Shown here: piece after piece, positions 34,700-43,812 of the stretch
Position numbering within the stretch: the stretch's first letter is position 1
How the letters are laid out: every line of letters starts with the position of its first letter
Source: UBA10908 sp964608965
Lineage (GTDB): Bacteria; Bacillota; Clostridia; Peptostreptococcales; Anaerovoracaceae
Assembly (NCBI GenBank): GCA_964608965.1
Contig: CAZSPZ010000006.1
Coordinates: 1 to 64,000 of the forward strand
Direction of reading: 5' to 3'
DNA length: 64,000 nucleotides
The notes under the pieces: generated by a model
What the model was told of the DNA's origin: nothing
Databases searched by the model: none
Seen by the model: the letters and a program-made list of their open reading frames with translations, nothing else
Made by a program: the position numbers and the translations under genes

Positions 34700-35179
34700 C
34701 TATGACTTCCTGATTTCCATGACTTTGAATGACAAAGTCCCCACTTCAACCTGTACTTCCACGGAATCGCCTACCTTTTTGCCTAAAAGAGCTTTACCTA
34801 CGGGAGATTCGTTGGAAATCTTACCTGCGAAGGGATCTGCTTCGGTCGCACCCACTATGGTGTACTCGAACTTTTCTTTGGTTTTTGTATCTTTGACAAC
34901 AACGCAAAGTCCCAAATTGACATGTTCTCCTGTCAGTTCGTTCTCATTGATTATTTTGCCTTTTCGCATCATGTTTTCCAGCTTTACAATACGATCCTCC
35001 AGTTCTGCCTGTTCATTTTTAGCAGAATCATATTCGGCGTTTTCGGAAATATCTCCATAAGAAATGGCTTCTTTAATGCGCTCTGCGACTTCGCCCCTTC
35101 TTACGGATACTAAGTATTCGTGTTCTTTGACAATCTTGTCGTAACCATCTTGGGTCATTAAAATTTGTTCACTCGTCAT
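34700..35179 (-). CDS. greA: Transcription elongation factor GreA
   Basis: A 159-residue GreA that rescues backtracked RNA polymerase by stimulating transcript cleavage. The N-terminal coiled coil (about 5-75) carries the tip acidic residues in ISYGDISENAEYDSAKNEQ, and the C-terminal FKBP-like domain includes ISNESPVGKALLGKKVGD. I chose ATG 35179 because AGGA lies 8 bases upstream; a Met five codons earlier is also in frame. It lies between dusB and lysS. Confidence 0.96.
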   Translation of the reverse strand: MTSEQILMTQDGYDKIVKEHEYLVSVRRGEVAERIKEAISYGDISENAEYDSAKNEQAELEDRIVKLENMMRKGKIINENELTGEHVNLGLCVVVKDTKTKEKFEYTIVGATEADPFAGKISNESPVGKALLGKKVGDSVEVQVEVGTLSFKVMEIRKS

Positions 35180-35220
35180 TTCTGTAATCCTCATTTCTGT
35201 TTTATCTTAAGCCATGCTGC

Positions 35221-36177
35221 TTAACGGCCTAACCTGCTTACTATATCCAACATCTCTTCAGCGGTAGCCGCTGTATTAGCTTCTCTTCTCAACTCTGCAG
35301 CACGCTTCGTTCCTTTTATATACCAACTCACATGCTTTCTCATTTCCCGTACTGCCGCATATTCGCCTTTGTCGGCAATGGTCAATTTTAGGTGAGTTTC
35401 TATCATACTTTGAATTTCGTCTGTCTCGGGCCTTGGAGGAATGGGCTTTCCTTCCCAAAGCGCCAAAGTTTCTCTGAAAATCCAGGGATTTCCCAAGGCA
35501 CCTCGAGCGATCATAACGCCGTCGCAGCCTGTCCGGGAAAGCATATTTACTGCATCCTCTGCCGAAAACGTATCTCCGTTTCCGATAACCGGTATGCGCA
35601 AAGCGCTTTTTATTTCCGTGATTTTATTCCAATCAGCTTTACCTGAGTAATATTGTTCTCTTGTTCTCCCGTGGACAGCGAGTGCAGCGGCACCCGCGGC
35701 TTCCATGTCGCAGGCAAACTTGGCATAATCGAAAGGTTCGTCGGAAAAACCGATTCTCATTTTTACGGTTACAGGCTTTCCTGCTTTATCGACAATTGCG
35801 CGAACGCAACGCTTGGCCAAATCAGGGCGATTGAGCAAAGCGGATCCTTCTCCATTTCTGACCACTTTCGGTACGGGACAGCCCATGTTGACATCCAAAA
35901 GAACATTCGGCCTTTCTCTGAGGTATTCTGCCGCATAAGCCAACATTTCCGGTTCCGCCCCGAAAAGTTGTATCCCTACAGGCCCTTCTTCCTCTGTAAT
36001 GGAGAGAAGCGCTTCCGTATTATTGCTCTTATAATATATTCCTTTTGCACTGACCATTTCAGTATAGGTAAGCGCTGCGCCTTGCTCGTGGCACAGACGG
36101 CGAAACGCACCATCGGTGATGCCCGCCAGAGGTGCCAGCACAAAAGGCGATTGCAATGCGATTCCGCCTATTTTCAA
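35221..36177 (-). CDS. dusB: tRNA-dihydrouridine synthase B
   Basis: A 318-residue FMN enzyme reducing uridines in tRNA D-loops. The TIM barrel carries LAPLAGITDGAFRRL, the catalytic-Cys motif DVNMGCPVPKV (Cys about 99), VKMRIGF, HGRTREQYYSGKAD, and FMN-phosphate binding GNGDTFSAEDA and GVMIARGALGNPWIF. The start is TTG 36177, 4 bases after the coaX stop, with AAGGCGG rather far upstream. The order coaX-dusB-greA-lysS is conserved in Firmicutes. Confidence 0.95.
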   Translation of the reverse strand: MKIGGIALQSPFVLAPLAGITDGAFRRLCHEQGAALTYTEMVSAKGIYYKSNNTEALLSITEEEGPVGIQLFGAEPEMLAYAAEYLRERPNVLLDVNMGCPVPKVVRNGEGSALLNRPDLAKRCVRAIVDKAGKPVTVKMRIGFSDEPFDYAKFACDMEAAGAAALAVHGRTREQYYSGKADWNKITEIKSALRIPVIGNGDTFSAEDAVNMLSRTGCDGVMIARGALGNPWIFRETLALWEGKPIPPRPETDEIQSMIETHLKLTIADKGEYAAVREMRKHVSWYIKGTKRAAELRREANTAATAEEMLDIVSRLGR

Positions 36178-36181
36178 ATCT

Positions 36182-37015
36182 TTAATTGCCGCCTTCTTTT
36201 TTCTTGTTTCTTTTCCCTTTGCTTCCCGGGCAGTTTTTTTCGTAAATCAACTGAAGACCGGTAAGCGTAAGAAGTTTATCAACGTGATCGATGCACGAGA
36301 TTTCCGAAGCGATAAGTGTCGCCAGGCCTCCCGTAGCAACTACCGTAATGGGCTTATCGCTTTTTGTATATTCACATATTTCGCTTTTCATCCTGGTAAT
36401 GATATGTTCAACCATACCCATATTGCCATAGACCACACCGGCCTGTATCCCTTCGCTCGTATTTTTACAAAGCAGGTGTCCGGGCGCTTCCAAATCAACT
36501 CTCGGCAGCTTTGCCGTTTTTTCAAAGAGAGCGTCCGCAGAAATTTTTATGCCGGGAGCGATAACGCCTCCAAGGTATTCCGATTGATCCGTAATGGCGC
36601 AAAAGGTGGTGGCGGTCCCAAAATCAATCACGATGAGAGGTGCATGATATTTTTCCAAAGCCGCAACTGCGTTCACGATACGATCGGCTCCAAGTTGCTT
36701 TGGATTATCATATTTTACAATGAGTCCGGTTTTTACTCCGGGGCCTACGACAATCGCCTTTGTGTTAAAATACTTCTGTGAAAGATGCTGCAGCGTATAG
36801 ATGATGGAAGGAACTACCGTCGAAATAATCACTTCGGTAACATCCTTAATGGATAATCCTTCGTAAATGAACAACTGATTGATAATCATGCCATATTCAT
36901 CCGCACTTTTATTTTTGTCGGTTTCCAGACGCCAATTCTGCAAGAGTTCTCTATCCTTGTATACGCCCAGAACGATATTTGTGTTTCCCACGTCAAATGC
37001 TAAAAGCATACCCAT
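36182..37015 (-). CDS. coaX: Type III pantothenate kinase
   Basis: A 277-residue ASKHA-fold kinase for the first step of CoA synthesis. It shows LLAFDVGNTNIVLGVYKD, the GADRIVNAVAALEKY substrate loop, IDFGTATTFCAI and TGGLATLIA. The usual length is about 255; the excess is a Lys/Gly-rich C-terminal tail after YEKNCPGSKGK, which looks disordered. It lies in the ftsH-pucR-coaX-dusB run, with the regulator gene ending 10 bases upstream. Confidence 0.95.
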   Translation of the reverse strand: MGMLLAFDVGNTNIVLGVYKDRELLQNWRLETDKNKSADEYGMIINQLFIYEGLSIKDVTEVIISTVVPSIIYTLQHLSQKYFNTKAIVVGPGVKTGLIVKYDNPKQLGADRIVNAVAALEKYHAPLIVIDFGTATTFCAITDQSEYLGGVIAPGIKISADALFEKTAKLPRVDLEAPGHLLCKNTSEGIQAGVVYGNMGMVEHIITRMKSEICEYTKSDKPITVVATGGLATLIASEISCIDHVDKLLTLTGLQLIYEKNCPGSKGKRNKKKEGGN

Positions 37016-37024
37016 CTCCTAAAT

Positions 37025-38194
37025 CTAGAAAGAACGCACTTCTTTTTCTATTCTGGCCACTGCCAGAGCCATCATGAGTCCCGGAACAATCGTGTTTCCG
37101 GTGATATCTACGCCTAAGACTTCTTTTATTCGCTTCAACCGATATTGTACCGTATTCGCGTGGATGTTCATAATTTTTGCTGTCTTTGCCGTGGAAAGGC
37201 CGGCGTCTAAAACAAATGTCTCCAGAGTTTCCATCAGCTGCTTTCCCTTGGCATCTTTCGCGTTTTTAAAAGGCTTGATTAAATCCAAATAGTTTTTTTT
37301 GACGGATCCGCCTTTCATGCAAATATTTACACAGTTGCTGGCCAGCGCCAATTCGTATTTTGAAAAGGAATGTTTGTGCGGGAATATAAGCTGAATAAAT
37401 GCTTCGGTTTCATTGATGATCTGAAATGCGTTGCACATGCCTTCCACGCCTTCCAACCCCGAAACGTGGAACGTTTTATCTGCTCCCGCCTCGAACATCT
37501 GGCGGGCAAGACCTTTCCATTCGGGTTCTCCATATTCTTTCGCATCGGGAGAATCCAAGAGGATGCCGGAAATTTCATCACCCTCTGTTACTTTAATTGT
37601 CCTGATGTCGAATTCTTTTTCGAAGGCTGCCAGTTTTTTTAATCCGTCTTCCTTCTGTACACCCGGGACGAAAAATACGCCCTTGCACATTTCGCCTGTC
37701 AAATCCAACTCCTGCATCAGCGTATACGCCAGACTTCGGTTCCCTCTGCGCAGAGCTCTGATGAATTCTGCGGTCGTGTCCCGCTCAGGCGTAAAATTCC
37801 ACATACCCATGGAAAGTTCGATAATCTCCGCGAGCTTTACGATTTCGTCCTGCGTATAATTTTCATCGTTATCCACAAGCATCAGGTAATACTTGACACC
37901 GCTGATTGTTATTGGGCCCCAATAAGTGGTAAGGCCTTTGTAATCCAGCCTTGTGTTTTTTGTATTTTTATCGATATCCTGTTCAATGCCTAATCTTACG
38001 ACATCTTCTATGGATACGATATGGCGTGTTTCTACCGAAAATACGGTGTTGAAATCGCTGGAGAACAAAACGACCTGAAAATTATTGTTGATAGCAGCTT
38101 CGCGAATGGCAACAGGAAAACTGCTGTACTTTTCAAAGTTCAGCAGGTGGTAGATGCTATTGTTTATAAGGCTGTTGGAAAAAGTTTCTGCCAT
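37025..38194 (-). CDS. CdaR/PucR-family transcriptional regulator
   Basis: A 389-residue regulator with an N-terminal sensor region resembling a degenerate GAF-like domain (about 1-140), a middle GGDEF-like domain of the CdaR family and a C-terminal PucR helix-turn-helix (KTAKIMNIHANTVQYRLKRIKEVLG, about 345-370). Family members respond to small metabolites such as purines or sugar acids; the ligand here is unknown. Its ATG overlaps the ftsH stop by 1 base, so it is translationally coupled to ftsH. It might act on the adjacent coaX or ftsH genes (inference). Confidence 0.85.
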   Translation of the reverse strand: MAETFSNSLINNSIYHLLNFEKYSSFPVAIREAAINNNFQVVLFSSDFNTVFSVETRHIVSIEDVVRLGIEQDIDKNTKNTRLDYKGLTTYWGPITISGVKYYLMLVDNDENYTQDEIVKLAEIIELSMGMWNFTPERDTTAEFIRALRRGNRSLAYTLMQELDLTGEMCKGVFFVPGVQKEDGLKKLAAFEKEFDIRTIKVTEGDEISGILLDSPDAKEYGEPEWKGLARQMFEAGADKTFHVSGLEGVEGMCNAFQIINETEAFIQLIFPHKHSFSKYELALASNCVNICMKGGSVKKNYLDLIKPFKNAKDAKGKQLMETLETFVLDAGLSTAKTAKIMNIHANTVQYRLKRIKEVLGVDITGNTIVPGLMMALAVARIEKEVRSF

Positions 38195-40299
38195 TATTCT
38201 TCCTTCTTTTTCTGTTCCTCTTGCCTTTCAATATCTTGCTTTTCGCGAAGATTTGAAAGGTCCTGAAATACCATACGTCCGTCCTGTCCGACAACCGCGA
38301 CGCGTTTGCCTTTTTCCAAGTGCGCCCGCAGCTGATCTTCAATCGCTTTTTTTTCGGCTTCTTCCGCGGCAGCTCTCTTAAGGGATTCCTCCCTGTTCGC
38401 TTCTTCCTTGGCTTTCATTTGATCTTCGTTAATCTTTGCGATTTCTTCCAGATTCTTCTCGCCGGTAAAAAGTAATTCGAACTGTTTTCCGTCTATCGTT
38501 TCCAACTCAAGAAGCGCATCTGCTATAAGGTTGAGTTCCTTTGTGTATTTGGTTAATATTTCTTCGGTGTTTTTATAAGCGGTTTCTATGATCGCTTTGA
38601 TTTCCAAATCTATTTGAGAAGCCAGGCTTTCAGAGAAATTTCTGCGGGAAGAAAAATCTTTTCCCAAGAAGACTTCGTCGGAGTCGCTGTAATTGATCGG
38701 TCCGATCTTGTCGCTCATGCCGTACTTTGTAATCATATTGCGAGCTATTGTAGTGGCTCTTTCCAAATCGTTGCTTGCACCTGTGCTGATATCTTTCAAC
38801 ATCAGTTGTTCTGCCACACGACCCCCGAGGAGGTGCATAATCTGCTGCTCCATTTCGGTTTTCGTCATATAGTATTTATCTTCTTTGGGAAGCGTCATTG
38901 TAAAGCCACCGGCTCTTCCCCTTGGCATAATCGTAACTTGGTGAACCGGGTCTGTGTTAGGCAGCGCTCTGGCTACAATGGCGTGGCCGGCTTCATGGAA
39001 TGCCGTAAGCTTTTTTTCCGAATCGCTTATTACTCTGCTTTTCTTTTGCGGCCCTGCTATAACACGGGTGATTGCTTCTTCCAAATCATCCATATGAATT
39101 TCACTGCCATTCCTTCTTGCAGTAAGAAGCGCCGCTTCGTTCATCATGTTTTCTATGTCGGCCGGCGTAAATCCCGGTGTTCTTCTTGCAAGGATTTTAA
39201 GGTCAATTCCCTTGTCCAGCGGCTTGTTTTTTGAATGGACTTTGAATATCGCTTCTCTGCCTTTAATATCGGGAATGCCGATCGACACTTCTCTGTCGAA
39301 TCTTCCGGGTCTTAAGATTGCGGGATCCAAGACGTCCGGCCTGTTCGTGGCTGCCAATATGATGATGCCTTCGTTAATACCAAAACCGTCCATCTCTACG
39401 AGAAGCTGGTTAAGGGTCTGCTCTCTTTCATCATTTCCGCCGCCGATGCCCGCGCCTCTTCTTCTTCCGACCGCATCAATTTCATCGATGAATATAATGC
39501 AGGGCGCATTTTTCTTTGCTTCCGCGAAAAGATCTCTTACGCGGGAAGCGCCCACGCCGACAAACATCTCCACAAAGTCTGAACCGCTTATCGAGAAAAA
39601 CGGTACGCCGGCTTCTCCGGCCACAGCTTTGGAAATATAAGTCTTGCCCGTTCCCGGAGGCCCTACAAGAAGGACACCCTTTGGGATACGCGCACCTAAT
39701 TCCATATATTTTTTGGGGCTGCGAAGGAAGTCTACAATTTCTTCCAACTCTGCTTTTTCTTCGTCCAGTCCGGCCACATCATCGAAAGTAATTTTCTTTA
39801 AGTCGCCGTCTTTTAACATATGCGCCCTGTTTTTTCCGAAATTCATGACACTCTTGTTGCCGCCGCCGGCTCCGTTCGCGCCCATGAAACTCGTCCAGAA
39901 AAATATCATTACACCGATCAGCAGCAGCGTCGGAAGCCAACTCATCCATGCAGCCATGGAGGAAGGTTTAACGCTCTGGACAATCAACGTGGTTCCTGAT
40001 TGAGGGATAATATAAGTTGTGCTCACCGTTTCCATATCGTACGTGGTTGGTGCATAAGTCAGAAAATATGTACCATCCTTCAGTTCTCCTTCGTATCGAC
40101 GGGAACTTTCGGTTATTTTTACGGTTTTCACTTGTTCGTCAGCCAAATAAGATACGAATTCGGAAAATTCTAAGCTTTTGACAGACTGCTGGTTGTCTGC
40201 GATGGTTCCTTGATAAAACCAAGCAAAACCCAACACGATTGCAAATATCAGAAAGTAGATTCCTACGCCTCTTAATGCATTACTTTTCTTGTTATTCAA
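38194..40299 (-). CDS. ftsH: ATP-dependent zinc metalloprotease FtsH
   Basis: A 701-residue membrane AAA protease that degrades membrane and regulatory proteins. It has helices at about 10-30 and 117-138 with a small external domain between, Walker A GPPGTGKT (213-220), Walker B IIFIDEIDAVG, the second region of homology (DVLDPAILRPGRFDREV) and the zinc site HEAGH (435-439). The C terminus has a charged coiled-coil tail of about 80 residues. The start is TTG 40299 with GGAGGA 9 bases upstream. In many Firmicutes hpt sits between tilS and ftsH; here it does not. Confidence 0.96.
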   Translation of the reverse strand: MNNKKSNALRGVGIYFLIFAIVLGFAWFYQGTIADNQQSVKSLEFSEFVSYLADEQVKTVKITESSRRYEGELKDGTYFLTYAPTTYDMETVSTTYIIPQSGTTLIVQSVKPSSMAAWMSWLPTLLLIGVMIFFWTSFMGANGAGGGNKSVMNFGKNRAHMLKDGDLKKITFDDVAGLDEEKAELEEIVDFLRSPKKYMELGARIPKGVLLVGPPGTGKTYISKAVAGEAGVPFFSISGSDFVEMFVGVGASRVRDLFAEAKKNAPCIIFIDEIDAVGRRRGAGIGGGNDEREQTLNQLLVEMDGFGINEGIIILAATNRPDVLDPAILRPGRFDREVSIGIPDIKGREAIFKVHSKNKPLDKGIDLKILARRTPGFTPADIENMMNEAALLTARRNGSEIHMDDLEEAITRVIAGPQKKSRVISDSEKKLTAFHEAGHAIVARALPNTDPVHQVTIMPRGRAGGFTMTLPKEDKYYMTKTEMEQQIMHLLGGRVAEQLMLKDISTGASNDLERATTIARNMITKYGMSDKIGPINYSDSDEVFLGKDFSSRRNFSESLASQIDLEIKAIIETAYKNTEEILTKYTKELNLIADALLELETIDGKQFELLFTGEKNLEEIAKINEDQMKAKEEANREESLKRAAAEEAEKKAIEDQLRAHLEKGKRVAVVGQDGRMVFQDLSNLREKQDIERQEEQKKKEE

Positions 40300-40331
40300 T
40301 GACAGAAATCCTCCATATAATCTCTAATTTT

Positions 40332-40359
40332 TTAATACCACTTACCCATTTTTGTACAA
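40332..40359 (-). promoter_or_regulatory. Candidate promoter of ftsH
   Basis: TTGTAC (40354-40359) and TATTAA (40332-40337) are 16 bases apart in the 72-base tilS-ftsH gap, 33 bases before the TTG start. Confidence 0.4.
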
Positions 40360-40371
40360 AGACACAACATT

Positions 40372-41778
40372 TTAGCATATTTCCTGGTGTATATCAAGCA
40401 ATATCACAGTTTCCGTGTCTTCGGTCACCTTGAACCTTTCATTGACGGGTCCGTTGAAAATCCAGAGAATCTCGCTGCCTGCACACACGAGAGGCACATT
40501 GTCCCGAACCCGCTTTTCCACCTTGGCATCCACGAAATAGTCCTGCAGTTTTTTTGTTCCGGAAAAACCCAACGGCTGAATGTAGTCTCCGGGCAGCCTT
40601 GTGCGCAAAACAATAGGGGCGTTTAAGCTTTTTATCTTACCTGCATCCAATGCTTTCTGTCCCGAAGGCAACGCCTTTATATCTTCTATCGTACTCCGAG
40701 GCAGGAACGTCTGGCTAAGAACGAACCGCTTGCCGCCATTCAAATCTTGGACGTTCAGGTCTTTCGGCCTGCTAAAAACAGTTTTATCATAGGACATTTC
40801 CGTTTTATATCCTTGCGGAAACTCTATGACGGTTCCGTGCGAGGCGTCTTGAAGCGCAGCCCACAGAGAATTTAAATGCGAATGTCCGATATCCTCGACA
40901 AGCCCTAACCGGCAAAATATCGACTTAATCAGGCGTTTGCCTAATGCGGGATCAAGCGAAGCCAAATCTGCAGTCGAATAGGCGATGGTATCTGCGTCGT
41001 CTTCCGCGCTTTTAAACACCTCGACCTTCTCCGAGAGTTTTTCTTTGACCAGTTTTTCTAAAAAGGCATCATCTTCTCGCGCATTATCGGAAAGCCTTGC
41101 CAATGTGTCTTTAAGGTTGGGGTTATATTCCTTTTCCAGCAGGGGAATCAAGTCCAGGCGAAGTCGATTTCTGGTAAATTCCTTGCTGGCGTTGGTGCAA
41201 TCCCAGCGGGGAGATAAATTGTAAGACGCGCAATATTCTTCTATATCTTTTCTGGGCGTATCCAACAAGGGCCTTATGACTCCGTCCGGCCGCATATACT
41301 CCATGGCGGAAAGGCCGTGAATCCCTGTTCCGCGAAGCAGCCGCATCAGAACAGTTTCGGCTTGATCGTCCTTGTTGTGTGCAAAAGCAATACGGACATT
41401 CGATCGTTTCTGCAATTTTATGTCGCCGGCTTCTTTAAAAAGTGCCTGATGCCGCGCACGTCTGCCCGCTTCTTCCACCGATATATTTTCTTTTTTTGCC
41501 AAAGCGCGTACATCGCAGGAGCAGATGGTAAGCGGCACCGCTAAAGAATCGCAGTGAGAGGTGAGCCATGCCGCATCTTCGGTGGCCGTTTCTCCTCGCA
41601 TAAGGTGGTTTATATGAACGCAAGATAATGAAAAACCAAGCTCGTTTCGGAGCTCGGTCAAAATGTGAAGAAGGCACAGGGAATCAGCCCCTCCGGAAAG
41701 TCCCAGGATAACAGTGTCGCCGGGGGATATCAAATCGTGATCTTGAATTGTTCTTCTTACGATTTGCTCTGCTTTCAT
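40372..41778 (-). CDS. tilS: tRNA(Ile)-lysidine synthetase
   Basis: A 468-residue enzyme that converts C34 of tRNA-Ile(CAU) to lysidine so that it reads AUA. The PP-loop LGLSGGADSLCLLHIL is at residues about 25-40, followed by HINHLMRGE, AFAHNKDDQAETVLMRLLRGTG and a C-terminal TilS-specific domain (LPGDYIQPLGFSGTKKLQDYF). Its ATG overlaps the flavoprotein stop by 4 bases. It is expected to be essential. Confidence 0.96.
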   Translation of the reverse strand: MKAEQIVRRTIQDHDLISPGDTVILGLSGGADSLCLLHILTELRNELGFSLSCVHINHLMRGETATEDAAWLTSHCDSLAVPLTICSCDVRALAKKENISVEEAGRRARHQALFKEAGDIKLQKRSNVRIAFAHNKDDQAETVLMRLLRGTGIHGLSAMEYMRPDGVIRPLLDTPRKDIEEYCASYNLSPRWDCTNASKEFTRNRLRLDLIPLLEKEYNPNLKDTLARLSDNAREDDAFLEKLVKEKLSEKVEVFKSAEDDADTIAYSTADLASLDPALGKRLIKSIFCRLGLVEDIGHSHLNSLWAALQDASHGTVIEFPQGYKTEMSYDKTVFSRPKDLNVQDLNGGKRFVLSQTFLPRSTIEDIKALPSGQKALDAGKIKSLNAPIVLRTRLPGDYIQPLGFSGTKKLQDYFVDAKVEKRVRDNVPLVCAGSEILWIFNGPVNERFKVTEDTETVILLDIHQEIC

Positions 41779-42989
41779 CTCTTATATACGCTTAATGATT
41801 TCGCTATTTCGTCAGCCAGTGCCCCGAGGCATTCCAGTTGATCTTCTTTCAGCGAAGATTTTATGCTTACCGTACTTCCGATTATTTCCATGTCTTTCAT
41901 GCTTGAAACAATCTCTGTCATCAACCGGCCGGAAGAAGCCATCCATGTGCCATTTTCCATGATGGCGATTTTCCTTTTTTGCAGGTTATGAGCTTTTAAA
42001 TCCAGAAGAAGCGTCTGCATATTGACGAATATCTCTCCATTATAGGTGGAAGAAGCCAGCACGATATGGCTGCAGCGAAAAGCTTCGGATACGATATAAG
42101 ACATGTGCGTAGAAGAAACGTCGTACATTGCAATGTTCTTGATACCGTTTTGAGCCAAAGCAGAGGCCAGGATATCCGCGGCGTTTTCAGTATTTCCATA
42201 AATGGAACCGAAGACGATCATGACCGCTTTGTCTTCCGGAGTATATGTGCTCCACTGATCGTATTTGCCGATGTACCAATCTATATTTTCTCTCCAGACA
42301 GGTCCATGCAAAGGACAGAGTAACGAGATTTCGAGTTCTTTGGCTTTCTTAAGAAGCGCCTGAACCTGAGGTCCGTATTTGCCCACGATGTTGCAATAAT
42401 ATCTTCTGGCATCATCCAGGCGTGTAGCCTGAAAATCCATTTCGTCCGCAAAGAGATTTCCGTTGATTGCGCCAAAGGTGCCGAATGCATCTCCTGAATA
42501 TAAAACTTTATCCGTTGCGTCGTAAGTGACCATGGTTTCCGGCCAATGAACCATCGGCGCCATCACAAAAGAAAAAGAGTGGCGGCCGGTTTGGAGGATA
42601 TCGCCTTCTTTCACCACGATGCAATGGGCATCTATGTCGAAAGTAAAAAACTGTTTAATCATATTGATGCTTTTGGAGTTTGTTACAACTTTTAAATCCG
42701 GATAGCGCTTAAACAGATCGCCGATCGCAGCGCCATGGTCCGGCTCCATATGGTTGACGATCAGATAATCGAGCGGTCTTCCGTTTAAAACGTGCTCCAC
42801 ATTTTCGAAAAAAAGTCCCTCGATGGATTTATCGACCGCATCGATGAGTACTGTTTTTTCATCCATGACCAGATAGGCATTGTATGAAATACCTTCGGGA
42901 ATAGGATAAACATTTTCAAAGAGCGCCAATCGCCTGTCGCTTCCGCCAACCCAATACATATCTTCTTTTACTTTTTTTACACAATACAT
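41775..42989 (-). CDS. Flavodiiron protein (FprA/ROO family)
   Basis: A 404-residue A-type flavoprotein that reduces O2 to water or NO to N2O in anaerobes. The N-terminal metallo-beta-lactamase-like domain holds the diiron ligands in VNHMEPDHGAAIG, VHWPETM and GDAFGTFG, and the C-terminal flavodoxin domain (about 255-400) binds FMN via VIVFGSIYGNTENA-type residues and SSTYNGEIF. AGAGGAG is the ribosome site. It probably protects the oxygen-sensitive hydrogenase and ferredoxin enzymes of this organism. It lies between tatD and tilS. Confidence 0.93.
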   Translation of the reverse strand: MYCVKKVKEDMYWVGGSDRRLALFENVYPIPEGISYNAYLVMDEKTVLIDAVDKSIEGLFFENVEHVLNGRPLDYLIVNHMEPDHGAAIGDLFKRYPDLKVVTNSKSINMIKQFFTFDIDAHCIVVKEGDILQTGRHSFSFVMAPMVHWPETMVTYDATDKVLYSGDAFGTFGAINGNLFADEMDFQATRLDDARRYYCNIVGKYGPQVQALLKKAKELEISLLCPLHGPVWRENIDWYIGKYDQWSTYTPEDKAVMIVFGSIYGNTENAADILASALAQNGIKNIAMYDVSSTHMSYIVSEAFRCSHIVLASSTYNGEIFVNMQTLLLDLKAHNLQKRKIAIMENGTWMASSGRLMTEIVSSMKDMEIIGSTVSIKSSLKEDQLECLGALADEIAKSLSVYKR

Positions 42990-42993
42990 CGTT

Positions 42994-43812
42994 TTACTCC
43001 TCTATATCGAAAAATCTACATGCGTTTTTATATGTCTGCATCGAAGCTTCCTCGTAAGAAATGCTTTTTATTTCTGCAACTTTGCGTGCTGTGTATTCCA
43101 CATAAATCGGTTTATTCGTCTTCCCTCTAAAAGGCTCCGGCGCCAAATAAGGGGCATCCGTTTCTACAAGCAAGTGGAGAATATCTATTGATTCAACCAC
43201 TTCGATGGCTTTTCTGGCATTGCGAAAAGTGATGGGACCTGCAATGCTGATGGTGGCGCCGAGTTTTACATACTGCCTTGCCATTTCTGCGCTCCCTGAA
43301 TAGCAGTGCAGGAGAACTCTGGCATCCTCCGACCCGTCGGGTCGCGGCGCAAAGCTTGCTTTGCGCTGTAAGGAAAACGCGCCGTTTTCCTTAAGGATGC
43401 GCAGCACGTCTTCGCTTGCCTCTCTGTCGTGAATCACAATCGGCATCCCAAGCTCGCAAGCCATTTTGATTTGCCTTGCAAACCAGTAACGCTGTACGTC
43501 TCGTTCCGAAAAATCGTAGTGATAATCCAGCCCTATTTCTCCGATGGCTTTTACTTTCGGCTTTCCGGCAAGACCTTTTATCATCAAAAGCTGTTCTTCG
43601 TCGAAATCTTTGGTTTCGTGAGGATGACAACCCACAACCGCGTAGCAGAAATCGTTTGCCGCCGCCGTTCTTGTCGCTTCTAAGGAAGTGGCAAGGTCCG
43701 AGCCTACATCCATCACAAATGCAAGCTCGGACTCTCTTATTTCTTTGTAAAGCTCGTCTCGACAGACATCAAATCGCCTATCGCTAATATGCGAATGTGA
43801 ATCGAAAAGCAT
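42994..43812 (-). CDS. TatD-family metal-dependent hydrolase with inserted palindromic segment
   Basis: A 272-residue TIM-barrel nuclease of the TatD family. Metal ligands are visible in FDSHSHISD, the catalytic Glu in AIGEIGLDYHYDF, then PIVIHDREA, LLHCYSGS and LVETDAPYLAPEP. It is about 15-20 residues longer than usual because a segment of roughly 24 residues (about 142-165, starting NGAFSLQRK) lies between helix ILKE and strand RVLLHC. The DNA coding for this segment is a cluster of perfect hairpins, listed separately. The insert falls in a surface loop before the LLHC strand, so activity may survive. It overlaps metG by 1 base. Confidence 0.92.
   Translation of the reverse strand: MLFDSHSHISDRRFDVCRDELYKEIRESELAFVMDVGSDLATSLEATRTAAANDFCYAVVGCHPHETKDFDEEQLLMIKGLAGKPKVKAIGEIGLDYHYDFSERDVQRYWFARQIKMACELGMPIVIHDREASEDVLRILKENGAFSLQRKASFAPRPDGSEDARVLLHCYSGSAEMARQYVKLGATISIAGPITFRNARKAIEVVESIDILHLLVETDAPYLAPEPFRGKTNKPIYVEYTARKVAEIKSISYEEASMQTYKNACRFFDIEE
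43322..43400. repeat. 79-base multi-hairpin palindromic element inside tatD
   Basis: Outer arms GCATCCT (43322-43328) and AGGATGC (43394-43400) pair and enclose three consecutive perfect hairpins: CGACCC/GGGTCG (43330-43344), GCGCAAAGC/GCTTTGCGC (43347-43366) and TAAGGAAAACG/CGTTTTCCTTA (43369-43393). The whole can fold as a four-way junction on either strand. It is translated in frame as tatD residues about 138-164. I saw no second copy in this window. It looks like a mobile or formerly mobile small repeat that tolerates insertion in coding sequence. Confidence 0.85.
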
